Assembly: GCA_036394995.1 (NCBI GenBank)
Contig: DASWED010000120.1
Span: 1 to 62,601, forward strand
Reading direction: 5' to 3'
DNA length: 62,601 bases
From: DASWED01 sp036394995
GTDB lineage: Bacteria > Actinomycetota > UBA4738 > JACQTL01
In this document: positions 24,706 to 33,627 of the stretch, in pieces
Position numbering within the stretch: position 1 is the stretch's first letter
Layout: each line of letters opens with the position of its first letter
Translations under genes and position numbers: made by a program
The notes under the pieces: generated by a model
The model's database searches: none
Seen by the model: only the letters and a program-made list of their open reading frames with translations
Told to the model about the DNA's origin: nothing

Positions 24706-25227
24706 ATGCCGGTCTCCGAGGCCAATTCCAAGGTCGTGTACGAGGCGCTGAAGGCCGCCGGGGTCACGATCTGCTCCGCCCTTCCGGAGACCTGGCTGGT
24801 CCACCTCATCCGGCTGGCCGACGACGACCCCGACATGACGCTGATCCGCCTGGCCAAGGAGGAGGAGGGCGTCGGCATCTCGATGGGGGCGCATTTCGCC
24901 GGCGCCCGGTCCGCGCTGCTCATGCAGAACCACGGGTTCCTGCAGGCCGTGAACGGGATCGTGTCGGGGGCGATGCTGTACAGGGTCCCGCTGCTCCTGG
25001 TGATCAGCGACCGCGGCCACCTCGGCGAACGCGACCCGTGGCAGACCGAGGGCGGGAGGTTCACCCGCCGTGTCCTCGACGCGCTGAACATCCAGTGGAC
25101 GGAGCTCGGGTCGCCGGACGAGGGCGACCGGACCGTCGCGAAGGCCATGACGCTGGCGCAGTCCTCGCTGTCGCCGGTGGCCGTGCTGCTGACCCGGGAC
25201 CTGATGTGGGAGGAGCCGGCGCCGTGA
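24706..25227 (+). CDS. ThDP-dependent decarboxylase, pyrimidine-binding half (ComD-like)
   Basis: A 173-residue protein resembling sulfopyruvate or phosphonopyruvate decarboxylase alpha subunits. It covers the ThDP PYR domain only, with the conserved glutamate probably in LAKEEEGVGISMGAHFAGAR and MQNHGFLQAVNGIV. The next gene supplies the diphosphate-binding half, so an active enzyme needs both. The split ComDE arrangement is best known from coenzyme M synthesis, but no other coenzyme M gene is visible and the substrate is open. Start ATG 24706 has no clear ribosome site. Confidence 0.75.
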   Translation: MPVSEANSKVVYEALKAAGVTICSALPETWLVHLIRLADDDPDMTLIRLAKEEEGVGISMGAHFAGARSALLMQNHGFLQAVNGIVSGAMLYRVPLLLVISDRGHLGERDPWQTEGGRFTRRVLDALNIQWTELGSPDEGDRTVAKAMTLAQSSLSPVAVLLTRDLMWEEPAP

Positions 25228-25240
25228 GGGGTCGGCCGCG

Positions 25241-25807
25241 GTGAGGCGGATCGACGCGCTGGAGGCCGTGTACGACGACATCGCCGACTGCGCGGTGGTC
25301 ACGATCATGGGCGCGGTGGCGGTCGAGCTGTACTCGCTGGGCCACCGGCCGAACTTCTTCTACCTGGAACACGCGATGGGCCTGGCGTCGTCGGTCGGGC
25401 TGGGGATCGCGCTGGCCCAGCCCACCCGCCCCGTGGTGGTGATCGACGGCGACGGCTCGCTGCTGATGAACCTGGGCACGCTCACCACGCTGGCCCGGTA
25501 CGCGCCGCCGAACCTCACGCACATCGTGTTCGACAACGAGAGCCTGCTGTCGGTGGGCGGCTTCCCCACCGCCACGTCGACGGGCTCCGACCTGGCCGCG
25601 ATGGCTCGCGGCGCCGGCATCGCCCGTTCGCGGATGGTCAAGGACCTTGACGAATTCACGGCCGCCGCTCGCGACGACCTCGCCGCCGGCGAGCTGTCCT
25701 GTCTGGTGGCGAAGGTCGACGACGTGGGCCCGGCGTCGTTCCATATGGACCTGCACCTGCTGGAGAACCGGTTCGACTTCGCCCGCGCGCTCCGCCCGGT
25801 CGAATGA
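25241..25807 (+). CDS. ThDP-dependent decarboxylase, diphosphate-binding half (ComE-like)
   Basis: A 188-residue PP domain. The ThDP motif GDGSLLMNLG follows VVVIDG near residue 65, and AMGLASSVGLGIALA is typical of the family. It pairs with the preceding gene to complete a two-chain 2-oxoacid decarboxylase such as sulfopyruvate or phosphonopyruvate decarboxylase. The GTG start follows the alpha stop by 13 bases. The downstream gene is a cyclase-family hydrolase and the upstream one a bicupin, so the enzyme may act within a small degradative pathway. The 2-oxoacid cannot be read from sequence. Confidence 0.78.
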   Translation: MRRIDALEAVYDDIADCAVVTIMGAVAVELYSLGHRPNFFYLEHAMGLASSVGLGIALAQPTRPVVVIDGDGSLLMNLGTLTTLARYAPPNLTHIVFDNESLLSVGGFPTATSTGSDLAAMARGAGIARSRMVKDLDEFTAAARDDLAAGELSCLVAKVDDVGPASFHMDLHLLENRFDFARALRPVE

Positions 25808-25832
25808 GACACGATTCGAAAGGACGCCACGG

Positions 25833-26606
25833 ATGACCGCACTGTCCGGACTGCTCCAGGCCCTGGCCGGTGGCGAGGTGGACGTGATCGACCTCACCCA
25901 GCCGCTGTCGGAGGCCACGCCGATCATCCAGCTCCCGCCCCCGCTGGCGAACACGCCCGGCTGGAAGATGCACGAGATCAGCCACTACGACGACGCCGGC
26001 CCGGCCTGGTACTGGAACTGGTTCGAGGGCGGCGAGCACGTCGGCACCCACCTCGACGCGCCCATCCACTGGATCACGGGCCAGGACTCAGACGACGTGA
26101 GCGAGATCCCGGTCCGCAACCTGATCGGCCCGGCCGCGGTGCTCGACGCCACCGAACGGGTGGCGGCCGACCCCGACTTCCTGCTCTCGATCGGCGACGT
26201 CCGCGCGTTCGAATCCGAGCAAGGTCCGCTCCCCGAGGGCGGATGGCTCCTGTACCGAACCGGCTGGGACGCAAGGGCCCAGGACCAGGCCGCGTTCCTC
26301 AACGCCGACGACACCGGTCCCCACAGCCCCGGCATCGCCATCGACTGCGCGAAGTGGCTGGCCGAGGAGACCCCGATCGTCGGCCTCGGCGTCGAGACCG
26401 TCGGCACCGACGCCGGCAAGGCCCACTCCTTCGAGCCGGCCTTCCCCTGCCACACCTACATGCTCGGCGCCAACAAGTACGGCCTCACCCAGCTCGCGAA
26501 CCTGTCCCAGCTCCCGCCCACCGGTTCGATCCTCGTCGTGGCCCCCCTGAAGATCGTCCGCGGCAGCGGCAGCCCCGCGAGGGTCCTGGCCCTGGTCCCC
26601 CGGTAG
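25833..26606 (+). CDS. cyclase family protein (kynurenine formamidase-like hydrolase)
   Basis: A 257-residue member of the metal-dependent cyclase/formamidase superfamily. The hallmark HxGTHxDxPxH appears as HVGTHLDAPIHW near residue 72, and VGLGVETVGTDAG and PCHTYMLGANKYGLTQLANL match later family regions. Relatives hydrolyse N-formylkynurenine or isatin. AGGA lies about nine bases before the ATG. It follows the ComDE-like pair closely, hinting that a ring-opened or amide intermediate feeds the decarboxylase, but this is inference. Confidence 0.82.
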   Translation: MTALSGLLQALAGGEVDVIDLTQPLSEATPIIQLPPPLANTPGWKMHEISHYDDAGPAWYWNWFEGGEHVGTHLDAPIHWITGQDSDDVSEIPVRNLIGPAAVLDATERVAADPDFLLSIGDVRAFESEQGPLPEGGWLLYRTGWDARAQDQAAFLNADDTGPHSPGIAIDCAKWLAEETPIVGLGVETVGTDAGKAHSFEPAFPCHTYMLGANKYGLTQLANLSQLPPTGSILVVAPLKIVRGSGSPARVLALVPR

Positions 26607-26659
26607 GAGGAGACCCTGCCGGGTCGCGGTTCGCGTCGGGGTCGGGCATCCTTGCGGGC

Positions 26660-27469
26660 ATGACGGATCAGCTCAGCGAGAGAAGCGTGCGGCGGGGGCG
26701 GGTGGTGCAGAGGCGGGCCGGGGGGGCCACCGAGGATCAGGCGCTGCTGCAGCGGCAGGTGCCGGACTTCGTGAACGAGGACCCGTGGCGGGTGATGCGG
26801 ATCCTGTCGGAGTTCGTGGAGGGGTTCGACGCGCTGGCGGCGATCCCGGTGGCGATCAGCGTGTTCGGGTCGGCCCGGATCCGGGAGCCCGACCCCATGT
26901 ACGAGGCCGCGCGGGAGATGGGGCGGCAGCTGGCCCGGGCCGGGTTCGCCGTGATCACCGGCGGGGGGCCCGGGATCATGGAGGCGGTGAACCGGGGGTG
27001 CCAGGAGGGCGGCGGGCTCTCGATCGGCTGCAACATCGAGCTGCCGTTCGAACAGCGGATGAACGACTTCGTCGACCTCGGCATCGACTTCAGCTACTTC
27101 TTCGTGCGCAAGACGATGTTCGTGAAGTACGCGGAGGGCTTCGTGGTCTTTCCCGGCGGGTTCGGCACGTTCGACGAGCTGTTCGAGGCCCTGACCTTGA
27201 CCCAAACGGGCAAGATCCAGCACTTCCCCATCGTCCTGTACGGCTCTGAGTACTGGCGGGGCCTCCTGGACTGGCTCAACGAGCGCGCCCTGGCCGAGGG
27301 GAAGGTCGCGCCCAAGGACCTCGAGCTGTTCGTCACGAGCGACGAACCCGAGGAGGTCGTGGCGCACATCCGGAAGGTGCTGGCCCAGCGGACCGGGCCG
27401 GGCCTCCAGGACACCTCCGAGCCGCGGGAGGAACCGCACGTCGAGCCGCACAAGGCCGACGCCCAGTGA
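26660..27469 (+). CDS. LOG family protein (TIGR00730)
   Basis: A 269-residue Rossmann-fold protein of the Lonely Guy family. The diagnostic motif PGGFGTFDELFEAL lies near residue 170, with VITGGGPGIMEAVNRGCQEG near 100. Such proteins hydrolyse nucleoside 5'-monophosphates (cytokinin riboside monophosphates in plants and some actinobacteria), releasing the base and ribose 5-phosphate. The C-terminal 35 residues are charged and probably disordered. A weak -10-like CATCCT ends seven bases before the ATG. It overlaps the next gene by four bases (GTGA). Confidence 0.88.
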   Translation: MTDQLSERSVRRGRVVQRRAGGATEDQALLQRQVPDFVNEDPWRVMRILSEFVEGFDALAAIPVAISVFGSARIREPDPMYEAAREMGRQLARAGFAVITGGGPGIMEAVNRGCQEGGGLSIGCNIELPFEQRMNDFVDLGIDFSYFFVRKTMFVKYAEGFVVFPGGFGTFDELFEALTLTQTGKIQHFPIVLYGSEYWRGLLDWLNERALAEGKVAPKDLELFVTSDEPEEVVAHIRKVLAQRTGPGLQDTSEPREEPHVEPHKADAQ

Positions 27470-28536
27470 CCCCGGGGGACTCCCGGCTCCTCGAGGCCCG
27501 CACGCTCGCCGACGGCGCACACCGGGCCGAGGACGTCGCCGCCTGGGTGGCCGAGTTCCTCGAGGGCGCCCAGCACACCCTCGACATCGCGCTCTACGAC
27601 CTCGCGCTCGATGGCGAGGCCGAGTCGATCGTCCTCGGCGCGCTCCACAAGGCCGTCGCGCGGGGGGTCTCCGGGCGGCTCGTGTACAACGTCGACCACG
27701 CCCGACCCATCCCCGTCCCGCCGCCGCCGAAGACGGACATGGAGACGGTCCACGGCCTGGGGATCCCCACCCGGGGCGTCCCCGGCATCCCCGACCTGAT
27801 GCACCACAAGTATCTCGTCCGCGACCTCACCGACGTGTGGACCGGCTCGATGAACTGGACCGACGACTCGTGGACCCGCGAGGAGAACGTGATCGTGGTG
27901 GTCCGAGAAGCGCCGGAGATCGCGAAGGCGTACGCCCGCAACTTCGAGGAGCTGTGGGACAAGCAGCGCGTGATCGGCTCGGGGAAGTTCGTCACGCCGC
28001 CGGTGGAACGGGACGGCGCGAGCGTCCGGCCGTGGTTCTCCCCCGGCCGGGGCCGGCGCATGGCCAGCCGGATCGCCGGCGCCATCGACCGGGCCGAACG
28101 CCGCATCCGCATCTGCTCGCCGGTCCTGTCCGCCGGGCAGATCATCGGGTCGCTGGCCGAACGGGCAGCGAAGGGTGACGTCGACATCGCGGGGATCGTC
28201 GACGCCACCCAGGTCGGCGAGGTGTTCGCCCAGTGGCGGGCCGACCCCCACGCCCAGTGGAAGGTCCCCACCCTGGAGACGGTCCTGTCGAACGCGCCGT
28301 TCTCGGGCAAGCGCTCCACGCCCTACGGCCCGGGGACCGTGCACGACTACATGCACGCCAAGTTCGTGGTGGCGGACGACATGGTGTTCGTGGGCAGCTA
28401 CAACCTCTCCCACTCCGGCGAGGAGAACGCCGAGAACGTCCTCGAGATCAGGGACCCCGCCCTCGCCGAGCGGCTGGCCGCCTTCGCGGACGACCTCCGG
28501 GCCCGGTACCCGGCCATCGGCCGGCCCGGGGTGTGA
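27466..28536 (+). CDS. phospholipase D-like protein with two HKD motifs
   Basis: A 356-residue phospholipase D superfamily protein with both active-site halves: HHKYLVRDLTDVWTGSMNWT near residue 107 and HAKFVVADDMVFVGSYNLS near residue 293. The superfamily includes phosphodiesterases acting on lipids or nucleic acids. No signal peptide is visible, so a cytosolic role such as nucleic-acid processing is as likely as lipid work. The GTG start overlaps the LOG gene stop, so the two are co-translated, an unexplained pairing. Confidence 0.82.
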   Translation: MTPGDSRLLEARTLADGAHRAEDVAAWVAEFLEGAQHTLDIALYDLALDGEAESIVLGALHKAVARGVSGRLVYNVDHARPIPVPPPPKTDMETVHGLGIPTRGVPGIPDLMHHKYLVRDLTDVWTGSMNWTDDSWTREENVIVVVREAPEIAKAYARNFEELWDKQRVIGSGKFVTPPVERDGASVRPWFSPGRGRRMASRIAGAIDRAERRIRICSPVLSAGQIIGSLAERAAKGDVDIAGIVDATQVGEVFAQWRADPHAQWKVPTLETVLSNAPFSGKRSTPYGPGTVHDYMHAKFVVADDMVFVGSYNLSHSGEENAENVLEIRDPALAERLAAFADDLRARYPAIGRPGV

Positions 28537-28618
28537 CCGGCGGTCATCCCGGGTACATCACAGCGCGCATCGAGGGGGCTGCCCGCCCGCCCGGAACCGA
28601 CGACGAAAGGACCCGCCC

Positions 28619-30475
28619 GTGTCCACGTCCCGCCGAACCCGTTCCGTCCCGCTCCGAGCCCTGCTCGCCGCATCGCTGGTGGCCGCGGTCGTGGCCTCCA
28701 CCGGATCGGCCGGCGCCTCCCCCCCGACGCTGGCGGCCAAGGCCGGGCCCCTCGGCCTGCAGTGCTCCGAGTCCACGCCCGCCGGCGCGCCGGCGTTCAC
28801 GTTCTGCACCGGGGAGCTCGCGTCGTTCGACGGGATCGGGCTCGACACCGACCTGTCGCTCCCCGCGAACGCCACCGGGCCCCTGCCGACCATCGTGATG
28901 CTCCACGGGTGGTCGGGCGACAAGACCGACTGGGAGACCGACTCGCTGGCCGGCGGCAGCGCTGACCGCTGGCACTGGAACAACGTCTGGTTCGTCTCGC
29001 ACGGCTGGGCCGTCGTGAACTACACGGCCCGCGGGTTCATGGAGTCGTGCGGGACCCAGGACCAGGACGCGAACTGCGCCGACGGCTACACGCACCTGGC
29101 CGACCGGCGGTTCGAGGGGCGCGACTCCCAGACCATCCTGGGCAAGCTGGTCGACGCCGGGATCGCCGACCCGGCGAAACTCGCCGCCACCGGCGGGTCG
29201 TACGGCGGCGGGCAGACGTGGCTGCTCGCCACCTCGATGCCGTGGCACTCCCCCCAGGGCACCAAGCTCCGGCTGGCCGCCGGCGTGGCCAAGTACCCAT
29301 GGACCGACCTGGAGGACTCGCTCACGCCGAACGGCCGGGCCACCGACCGCGTGGACCAAAGCGCGTCCCACACCGTCCCGTTCGGCGTCCCCAAGGCCAG
29401 CTACATCAGCGGGCTGTACGCCGTGGGCCGGGCCGAGGCCAACGGGCGGTACGACCAGAACCCCGACCACCCGGGGACCAACCTCGACCTGCAATACGCG
29501 CTGGTCCAGAGCGGCGAGCCGTACTCGACGAAACCCGACACCCAGGCGATCATCGACTCGTTCCCGCCCAGGTCGCCGTACCACGCAGACGCCTACCTGG
29601 ACGCCGTGCACCACCACACCGTCCGCGAGGTCCCGGTGATGTCGATCAACGGCTTCACCGACCCGCTGTTCCCGCCGGTCCAGACCCTCCAGATGTTCCG
29701 CAAGCTCAAGGCCGCCGATCCGAGATACCCGATCACCATGGCGTTCGGCGACGTCGGCCACTCGAACGCCCAGAACCCCGCGGCCCAGTGGCACCCCATC
29801 AACCGGCTGGCCTGGCGGTTCCTGCAGGCGAACGTGATGGGGCGAACCCGTCTTGCCCCGAAGGCCCAGGCGTACGTGTTCCGGACGCACTGCCCCGTGT
29901 TGCAGAAGGAGCAGCTCCCCCTGGCCGGGACGTGGGGCGCGCTCACGCGGGGCGTGGCCCTGGGCACCGGTGCCGGCTCGCAGGGCATCACCTCGGCCGA
30001 CCAGAACCCCGACGAGGGCCGGGCCGACGACCCCATCGCCAGCGCCGGATGCCTCGTCGCGGACGACTCGCAGCGGGATCCCGCGCACGCATACTGGTCG
30101 TGGAAGCCGCCCACCGGCGGGTTCCCCCTCCTCGGGCTGCCCACGGTGGCGTTCCACTACGACCTCAGCGGGAACGACGCCACCGTGGTGCTGAAGCTGT
30201 GGGACGTGAAGCCGAACGGGTCGAAGACCATGGTCACCCGGGGTGTGTACCGGCTGTCCACGGACGAGGGCGACCCCGCCTCCGGCACGGTCCGGACCCA
30301 GCTGTTCGGCAACGACTGGCTGTTCCCGCAAGGCCACGTCATCCAGCTGCAGATCGGCCAGCAGGACTCCCCGTTCGCCCGCCCGGACAACGAGCCCTCC
30401 TCGATCCAGGTCTCGCAGTTGCACGTGCGCTTCCCGACCCATCGCGCGGGCACGCTGACCCTGCAGCCCACGTAG
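28619..30475 (+). CDS. secreted CocE/X-prolyl dipeptidyl peptidase-like hydrolase (S15 type)
   Basis: A 618-residue exported alpha/beta hydrolase. The signal peptide is SRRTRSVPLRALLAASLVAA plus about 15 residues. The catalytic serine is in TGGSYGGGQTW near residue 200, the acid probably Asp in NGFTDPLFPP, and the base His in GDVGHSNAQNP. A C-terminal beta-sandwich (VAFHYDLSGNDATVVLKLWD) matches the non-catalytic jelly-roll domain of S15 and CocE enzymes. Substrates may be peptides or esters outside the cell. GTG start with AGGA eight bases upstream. Confidence 0.82.
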   Translation: MSTSRRTRSVPLRALLAASLVAAVVASTGSAGASPPTLAAKAGPLGLQCSESTPAGAPAFTFCTGELASFDGIGLDTDLSLPANATGPLPTIVMLHGWSGDKTDWETDSLAGGSADRWHWNNVWFVSHGWAVVNYTARGFMESCGTQDQDANCADGYTHLADRRFEGRDSQTILGKLVDAGIADPAKLAATGGSYGGGQTWLLATSMPWHSPQGTKLRLAAGVAKYPWTDLEDSLTPNGRATDRVDQSASHTVPFGVPKASYISGLYAVGRAEANGRYDQNPDHPGTNLDLQYALVQSGEPYSTKPDTQAIIDSFPPRSPYHADAYLDAVHHHTVREVPVMSINGFTDPLFPPVQTLQMFRKLKAADPRYPITMAFGDVGHSNAQNPAAQWHPINRLAWRFLQANVMGRTRLAPKAQAYVFRTHCPVLQKEQLPLAGTWGALTRGVALGTGAGSQGITSADQNPDEGRADDPIASAGCLVADDSQRDPAHAYWSWKPPTGGFPLLGLPTVAFHYDLSGNDATVVLKLWDVKPNGSKTMVTRGVYRLSTDEGDPASGTVRTQLFGNDWLFPQGHVIQLQIGQQDSPFARPDNEPSSIQVSQLHVRFPTHRAGTLTLQPT

Positions 30476-30556
30476 CCGGGTCTCGGGGACGCCGGTTCCG
30501 CCCTCCGGCGATAGGCTTCGAACAAGGAGCCAGTCGCACCAGGAGGCCGAACGCCG

Positions 30557-32194
30557 GTGAACATGACGGACTACGAGGAGACCCGGCGGACGTTCCGCCT
30601 GCAGGTCCCCGACGACTTCAACTTCACCCGCGACGTGGTGGACGGGTGGGTGGCCCGCAAGCCCTGGAAGACCGCGCTGGTGGCCGTGGACCCGGCCGGC
30701 GAGAACCGCCGGGAGCTCACGTTCGCCGATCTCTCCCGCGCGTCGAACCGGGTGGCGAACGCGTTCGACGGGCTGGGGGTGGACCGGGGGGATCGCGCGT
30801 TCGTCATGCTCCCCAGGATCCCGGAGTGGTACGAGCTGCTGCTGGGCATGGCCCGCCAGGGCAGCGTGCCCATGCCGGGGACCGTCCAGCTCTCCGCGAG
30901 GGACATCGAGTACCGGGTGAACGCGTCCGAGGCCTCCGTGGCCGTCACCGATCCCGAGGGCGCGGCGAAGGTCGAGGAGGTCCTGGACCGGTGCCCCACG
31001 CTGAAGCACCTCGTCGTGGTGGGCGAGCGGCCCGGCGGGCGGTGGACGTCGTATGCGGAAATGGTCGAACGGGCCTCCGAGGCCGCCCCGGAGGACCGTC
31101 CCACCTCGAAGGACGACCCGCTGCTCATCTACTTCACCAGCGGCACGGTGGCCTCTCCGAAGATGGTCCTGCACACCCACGCCTCGTACGGCGCCGGCCA
31201 CGAGATCACCGCGCGGTTCTGGCAGGACCTCACCGAAGGGGACCTCCACTGGACCGTGAGCGACACGGGCTGGGCCAAGGCGGCGTGGGGCAAGCTGTTC
31301 GGCCAGTGGCGCGTGGGCGCCTCGGTGTTCCTGTGGGACCAACGGGGGAAGCTCGATCCCGAGCTCACGCTCCGGGTCCTGGAGCGCTCCGGCGTCACCA
31401 CGTTCTGCGCCCCGCCCACGCTGTTCCGGGCCCTGGTCCAGCTGCGCCTCGGCGAGTTCGACCTGTCCCGGGTCCGGCACAGCGTCTCCGCCGGCGAGCC
31501 ACTCAACCCGGAGGTGATCAAGGTGTGGAAGGAGGCCACCGGCACCACGATCTACGACGGCTACGGACAGACCGAGACCGTGAACATCGTGGCGAACTTC
31601 CCGTGCCTGCCGGTGAAGCCGGGGTCCATGGGCCGTCCCACCCCCACCCACGACGTGGACGTCGTGGACGACGACGGGAACCGCCTCGCCGCTGGCCAGG
31701 AGGGCCACATCGCGCTCCGGGTGGAGCCCGACCGCCCGGTGGGCCTGATGAAGGAGTACTGGCGCGACCCCGACGCCACCGCCGCCGCGTTCCGGAACGG
31801 CTGGTACTTCACCGGCGACCGGGCCACCCGCGACGAGGACGGTTACCTGTGGTTCGTGGGGCGGAGCGACGACGTGATCATCTCGGCTTCGTACCGGATC
31901 GGGCCATTCGAAGTGGAGTCGGCGCTGGTGGAGCACCCCGCGGTGGCGGAGTCGGCGGTGGTGGGCAAGCCCGATCCCGAACGGACCCAGATCGTGAAGG
32001 CGTACGTGATCCTGGCGCCGGGCTACGAGGCCGGCCCGGACCTGGTCCGTGAGCTCCAGGAACACTGCAAGCGCGTCACCGCCCCGTACAAGTACCCGCG
32101 CGAGATCGAGTTCGTGGCGGAGCTCCCGAAGACCGTGAGCGGGAAGATCCGCCGGGTGGAGCTCCGCGAACAGGCCTCGAACCAAGGGGCATGA
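30557..32194 (+). CDS. acyl-CoA synthetase (medium-chain / ACSM-like)
   Basis: A 545-residue adenylate-forming enzyme that activates carboxylic acids to acyl-CoA. The AMP loop is YFTSGTVASPKMVLHTH, a variant of the usual TSGTTGxPK. Further motifs are YDGYGQTETVN, GWYFTGDRATRDEDGYLWFV and the C-terminal catalytic lysine in KTVSGKIRRVELR. These features suit medium-chain fatty or aromatic acid substrates. AGGAGG lies ten bases before GTG 30557; an ATG two codons later is an alternative. TAGGCT at 30512-30517 may be the -10 box. Confidence 0.87.
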   Translation: MNMTDYEETRRTFRLQVPDDFNFTRDVVDGWVARKPWKTALVAVDPAGENRRELTFADLSRASNRVANAFDGLGVDRGDRAFVMLPRIPEWYELLLGMARQGSVPMPGTVQLSARDIEYRVNASEASVAVTDPEGAAKVEEVLDRCPTLKHLVVVGERPGGRWTSYAEMVERASEAAPEDRPTSKDDPLLIYFTSGTVASPKMVLHTHASYGAGHEITARFWQDLTEGDLHWTVSDTGWAKAAWGKLFGQWRVGASVFLWDQRGKLDPELTLRVLERSGVTTFCAPPTLFRALVQLRLGEFDLSRVRHSVSAGEPLNPEVIKVWKEATGTTIYDGYGQTETVNIVANFPCLPVKPGSMGRPTPTHDVDVVDDDGNRLAAGQEGHIALRVEPDRPVGLMKEYWRDPDATAAAFRNGWYFTGDRATRDEDGYLWFVGRSDDVIISASYRIGPFEVESALVEHPAVAESAVVGKPDPERTQIVKAYVILAPGYEAGPDLVRELQEHCKRVTAPYKYPREIEFVAELPKTVSGKIRRVELREQASNQGA

Positions 32195-32233
32195 GGGGGC
32201 CGGCTGCGGGCGCCGGACCCCGGAACGGGCCGT

Positions 32234-32239
32234 TATCGT
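32234..32239 (+). promoter_or_regulatory. -10 box for leaderless M20 peptidase transcript
   Basis: TATCGT ends seven bases before the ATG at 32247. No ribosome site lies between. Confidence 0.5.
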
Positions 32240-32246
32240 TCGTGCC

Positions 32247-33587
32247 ATGACCGATCACGAGGATCTGCGGCAGCGGGTGCACGACGACTTCGACCGGGTC
32301 CGCGACGAGCTGGAGGGGCTGGTCCGGATACCTTCGGTGTCGTTCCCCGGGTTCGATCCGGCGCACGTGCAGGCGTCGGCGGAGGCCACGGCGGAGATCC
32401 TGGAGGCGTCCGGGGCCCAGGGCGTCCGCCTGCTCGAGCTGGAGGGCGCCGCGCCCGCGGTGTTCGCCGACGTCCCCGGGCCGGCCGGCGCGCCGAGAGT
32501 CCTGCTGTACGCGCATCACGACGTGCAGCCGCCCGGGCCCGAGGAGGCGTGGCTGTCTCCGCCGTTCGAACCGGCCGAGCGCGAGGGCCGCCTGTACGGG
32601 CGGGGCTCGTGCGACGACAAGGCCGGGGTGGTGGTCCACGCGGCCGCCCTCCGGGCCCACGGGGCCAGGCCGCCGGTCGGCGTGAAGGTGTTCATCGAGG
32701 GCGAGGAGGAGGCCGGCTCGCCGAACCTGGGCCGGTTCCTGGAGGCCCACGGCAACGACCTCGCCGCCGACGTCATCGTGCTGGCGGACACGTCGAACTG
32801 GGACACCGGCGTGCCGGGCCTCACCACCACGCTCCGGGGGCTGGTGGACTGCGCGGTGGAGGTCCGGGTGGCCGACCACGCCGTCCACAGCGGCATGTAC
32901 GGGGGCCCGGTGCCGGACGCCATCACGGCGCTGGCCCGGCTCCTGGCCACCCTGCACGACGAACGGGGGAACGTGGCCGTCCCCGGCCTGGCCACCGGCG
33001 AGCGCCCGGCGGCGGACCTCACCGAGGACGAGTACCGGGCCGACATCGGGGCCCGGCCCGGGCTCCGGCTCATCGGGGAGGGCTCGATCACCGAGCGCCT
33101 GTGGGTGAAGCCCGCGGTGGCGGTGCTGGGCCTGGACGCGCCGCGGGTGGACGAGGCCTCGAACCAGATCGTGCCGGTGGCGCGGGCCAAGGTCAGCCTC
33201 CGCCTGGCCCCCGGCGACGACGCCCACCGGGCGCGGGACGCGCTGGCCAAACACCTGGAGACGAACGCGCCGTGGGGGGCCGAGGTCACCGTGCACCCCG
33301 GCGGGGCCGGCGAGCCGCACCGGGTCCGGGCGGAGGGCCCTGTCTACGACGCCGCACGGCGGGCCTTCCGGGACGCGTGGGGGGTGGACCCCGTCGACAT
33401 CGGCGCCGGCGGTTCCATCCCGTTCGTGGCCGACTTCGCCGCGCGGTGGCCGGAGGGGGCGCTCCTGCTCACCGGGGTGGAGGACCGCCGGGGCCACGCG
33501 CACGCGGAGAACGAGAGCATCGACCTGCTGGAGCTGGAGCGGGCCTGCCTGGCCGAGGCCCTCCTGCTTCGGTACCTGGTCCCCTGA
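32247..33587 (+). CDS. M20 family metallopeptidase (dipeptidase)
   Basis: A 446-residue cytosolic di-zinc peptidase. Metal ligands are visible in YAHHDVQPPG (His), YGRGSCDDKAG (bridging Asp), EGEEEAGSPN (catalytic and ligand Glu), ADTSNWD (Asp) and GHAHAENESI (His). The insertion between (VEVRVADHAVHSGMYGGPVP) is the dimerisation or lid domain of dipeptidase-type M20 enzymes. It may cleave dipeptides or N-acyl amino acids. It shares distant ancestry with YgeY of purine clusters but is 11 kb away from the cluster here and shows no specific similarity that I recognise. Confidence 0.87.
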   Translation: MTDHEDLRQRVHDDFDRVRDELEGLVRIPSVSFPGFDPAHVQASAEATAEILEASGAQGVRLLELEGAAPAVFADVPGPAGAPRVLLYAHHDVQPPGPEEAWLSPPFEPAEREGRLYGRGSCDDKAGVVVHAAALRAHGARPPVGVKVFIEGEEEAGSPNLGRFLEAHGNDLAADVIVLADTSNWDTGVPGLTTTLRGLVDCAVEVRVADHAVHSGMYGGPVPDAITALARLLATLHDERGNVAVPGLATGERPAADLTEDEYRADIGARPGLRLIGEGSITERLWVKPAVAVLGLDAPRVDEASNQIVPVARAKVSLRLAPGDDAHRARDALAKHLETNAPWGAEVTVHPGGAGEPHRVRAEGPVYDAARRAFRDAWGVDPVDIGAGGSIPFVADFAARWPEGALLLTGVEDRRGHAHAENESIDLLELERACLAEALLLRYLVP

Positions 33588-33615
33588 TCCCGGCGCCCCG
33601 GCAACCTCCGGCTGC

Positions 33616-33621
33616 TACGGT
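33616..33621 (+). promoter_or_regulatory. -10 box for leaderless bpa transcript
   Basis: TACGGT ends six bases before the ATG at 33628, in the 40-base gap after the M20 gene. This is a typical leaderless arrangement. Confidence 0.5.
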
Positions 33622-33627
33622 GGGTCG

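Noticed and set aside
28544..32248. A 1234-codon open frame on the minus strand
   Set aside because: It lies antisense to the S15-type hydrolase and acyl-CoA synthetase genes, has Arg/Pro/Gly-rich composition and no recognisable motif. It is a typical high-GC shadow.
32247..33587. YgeY, the M20-like member of purine loci
   Set aside because: It is more than 11 kb from the locus, has its own promoter, and shows general dipeptidase motifs only.
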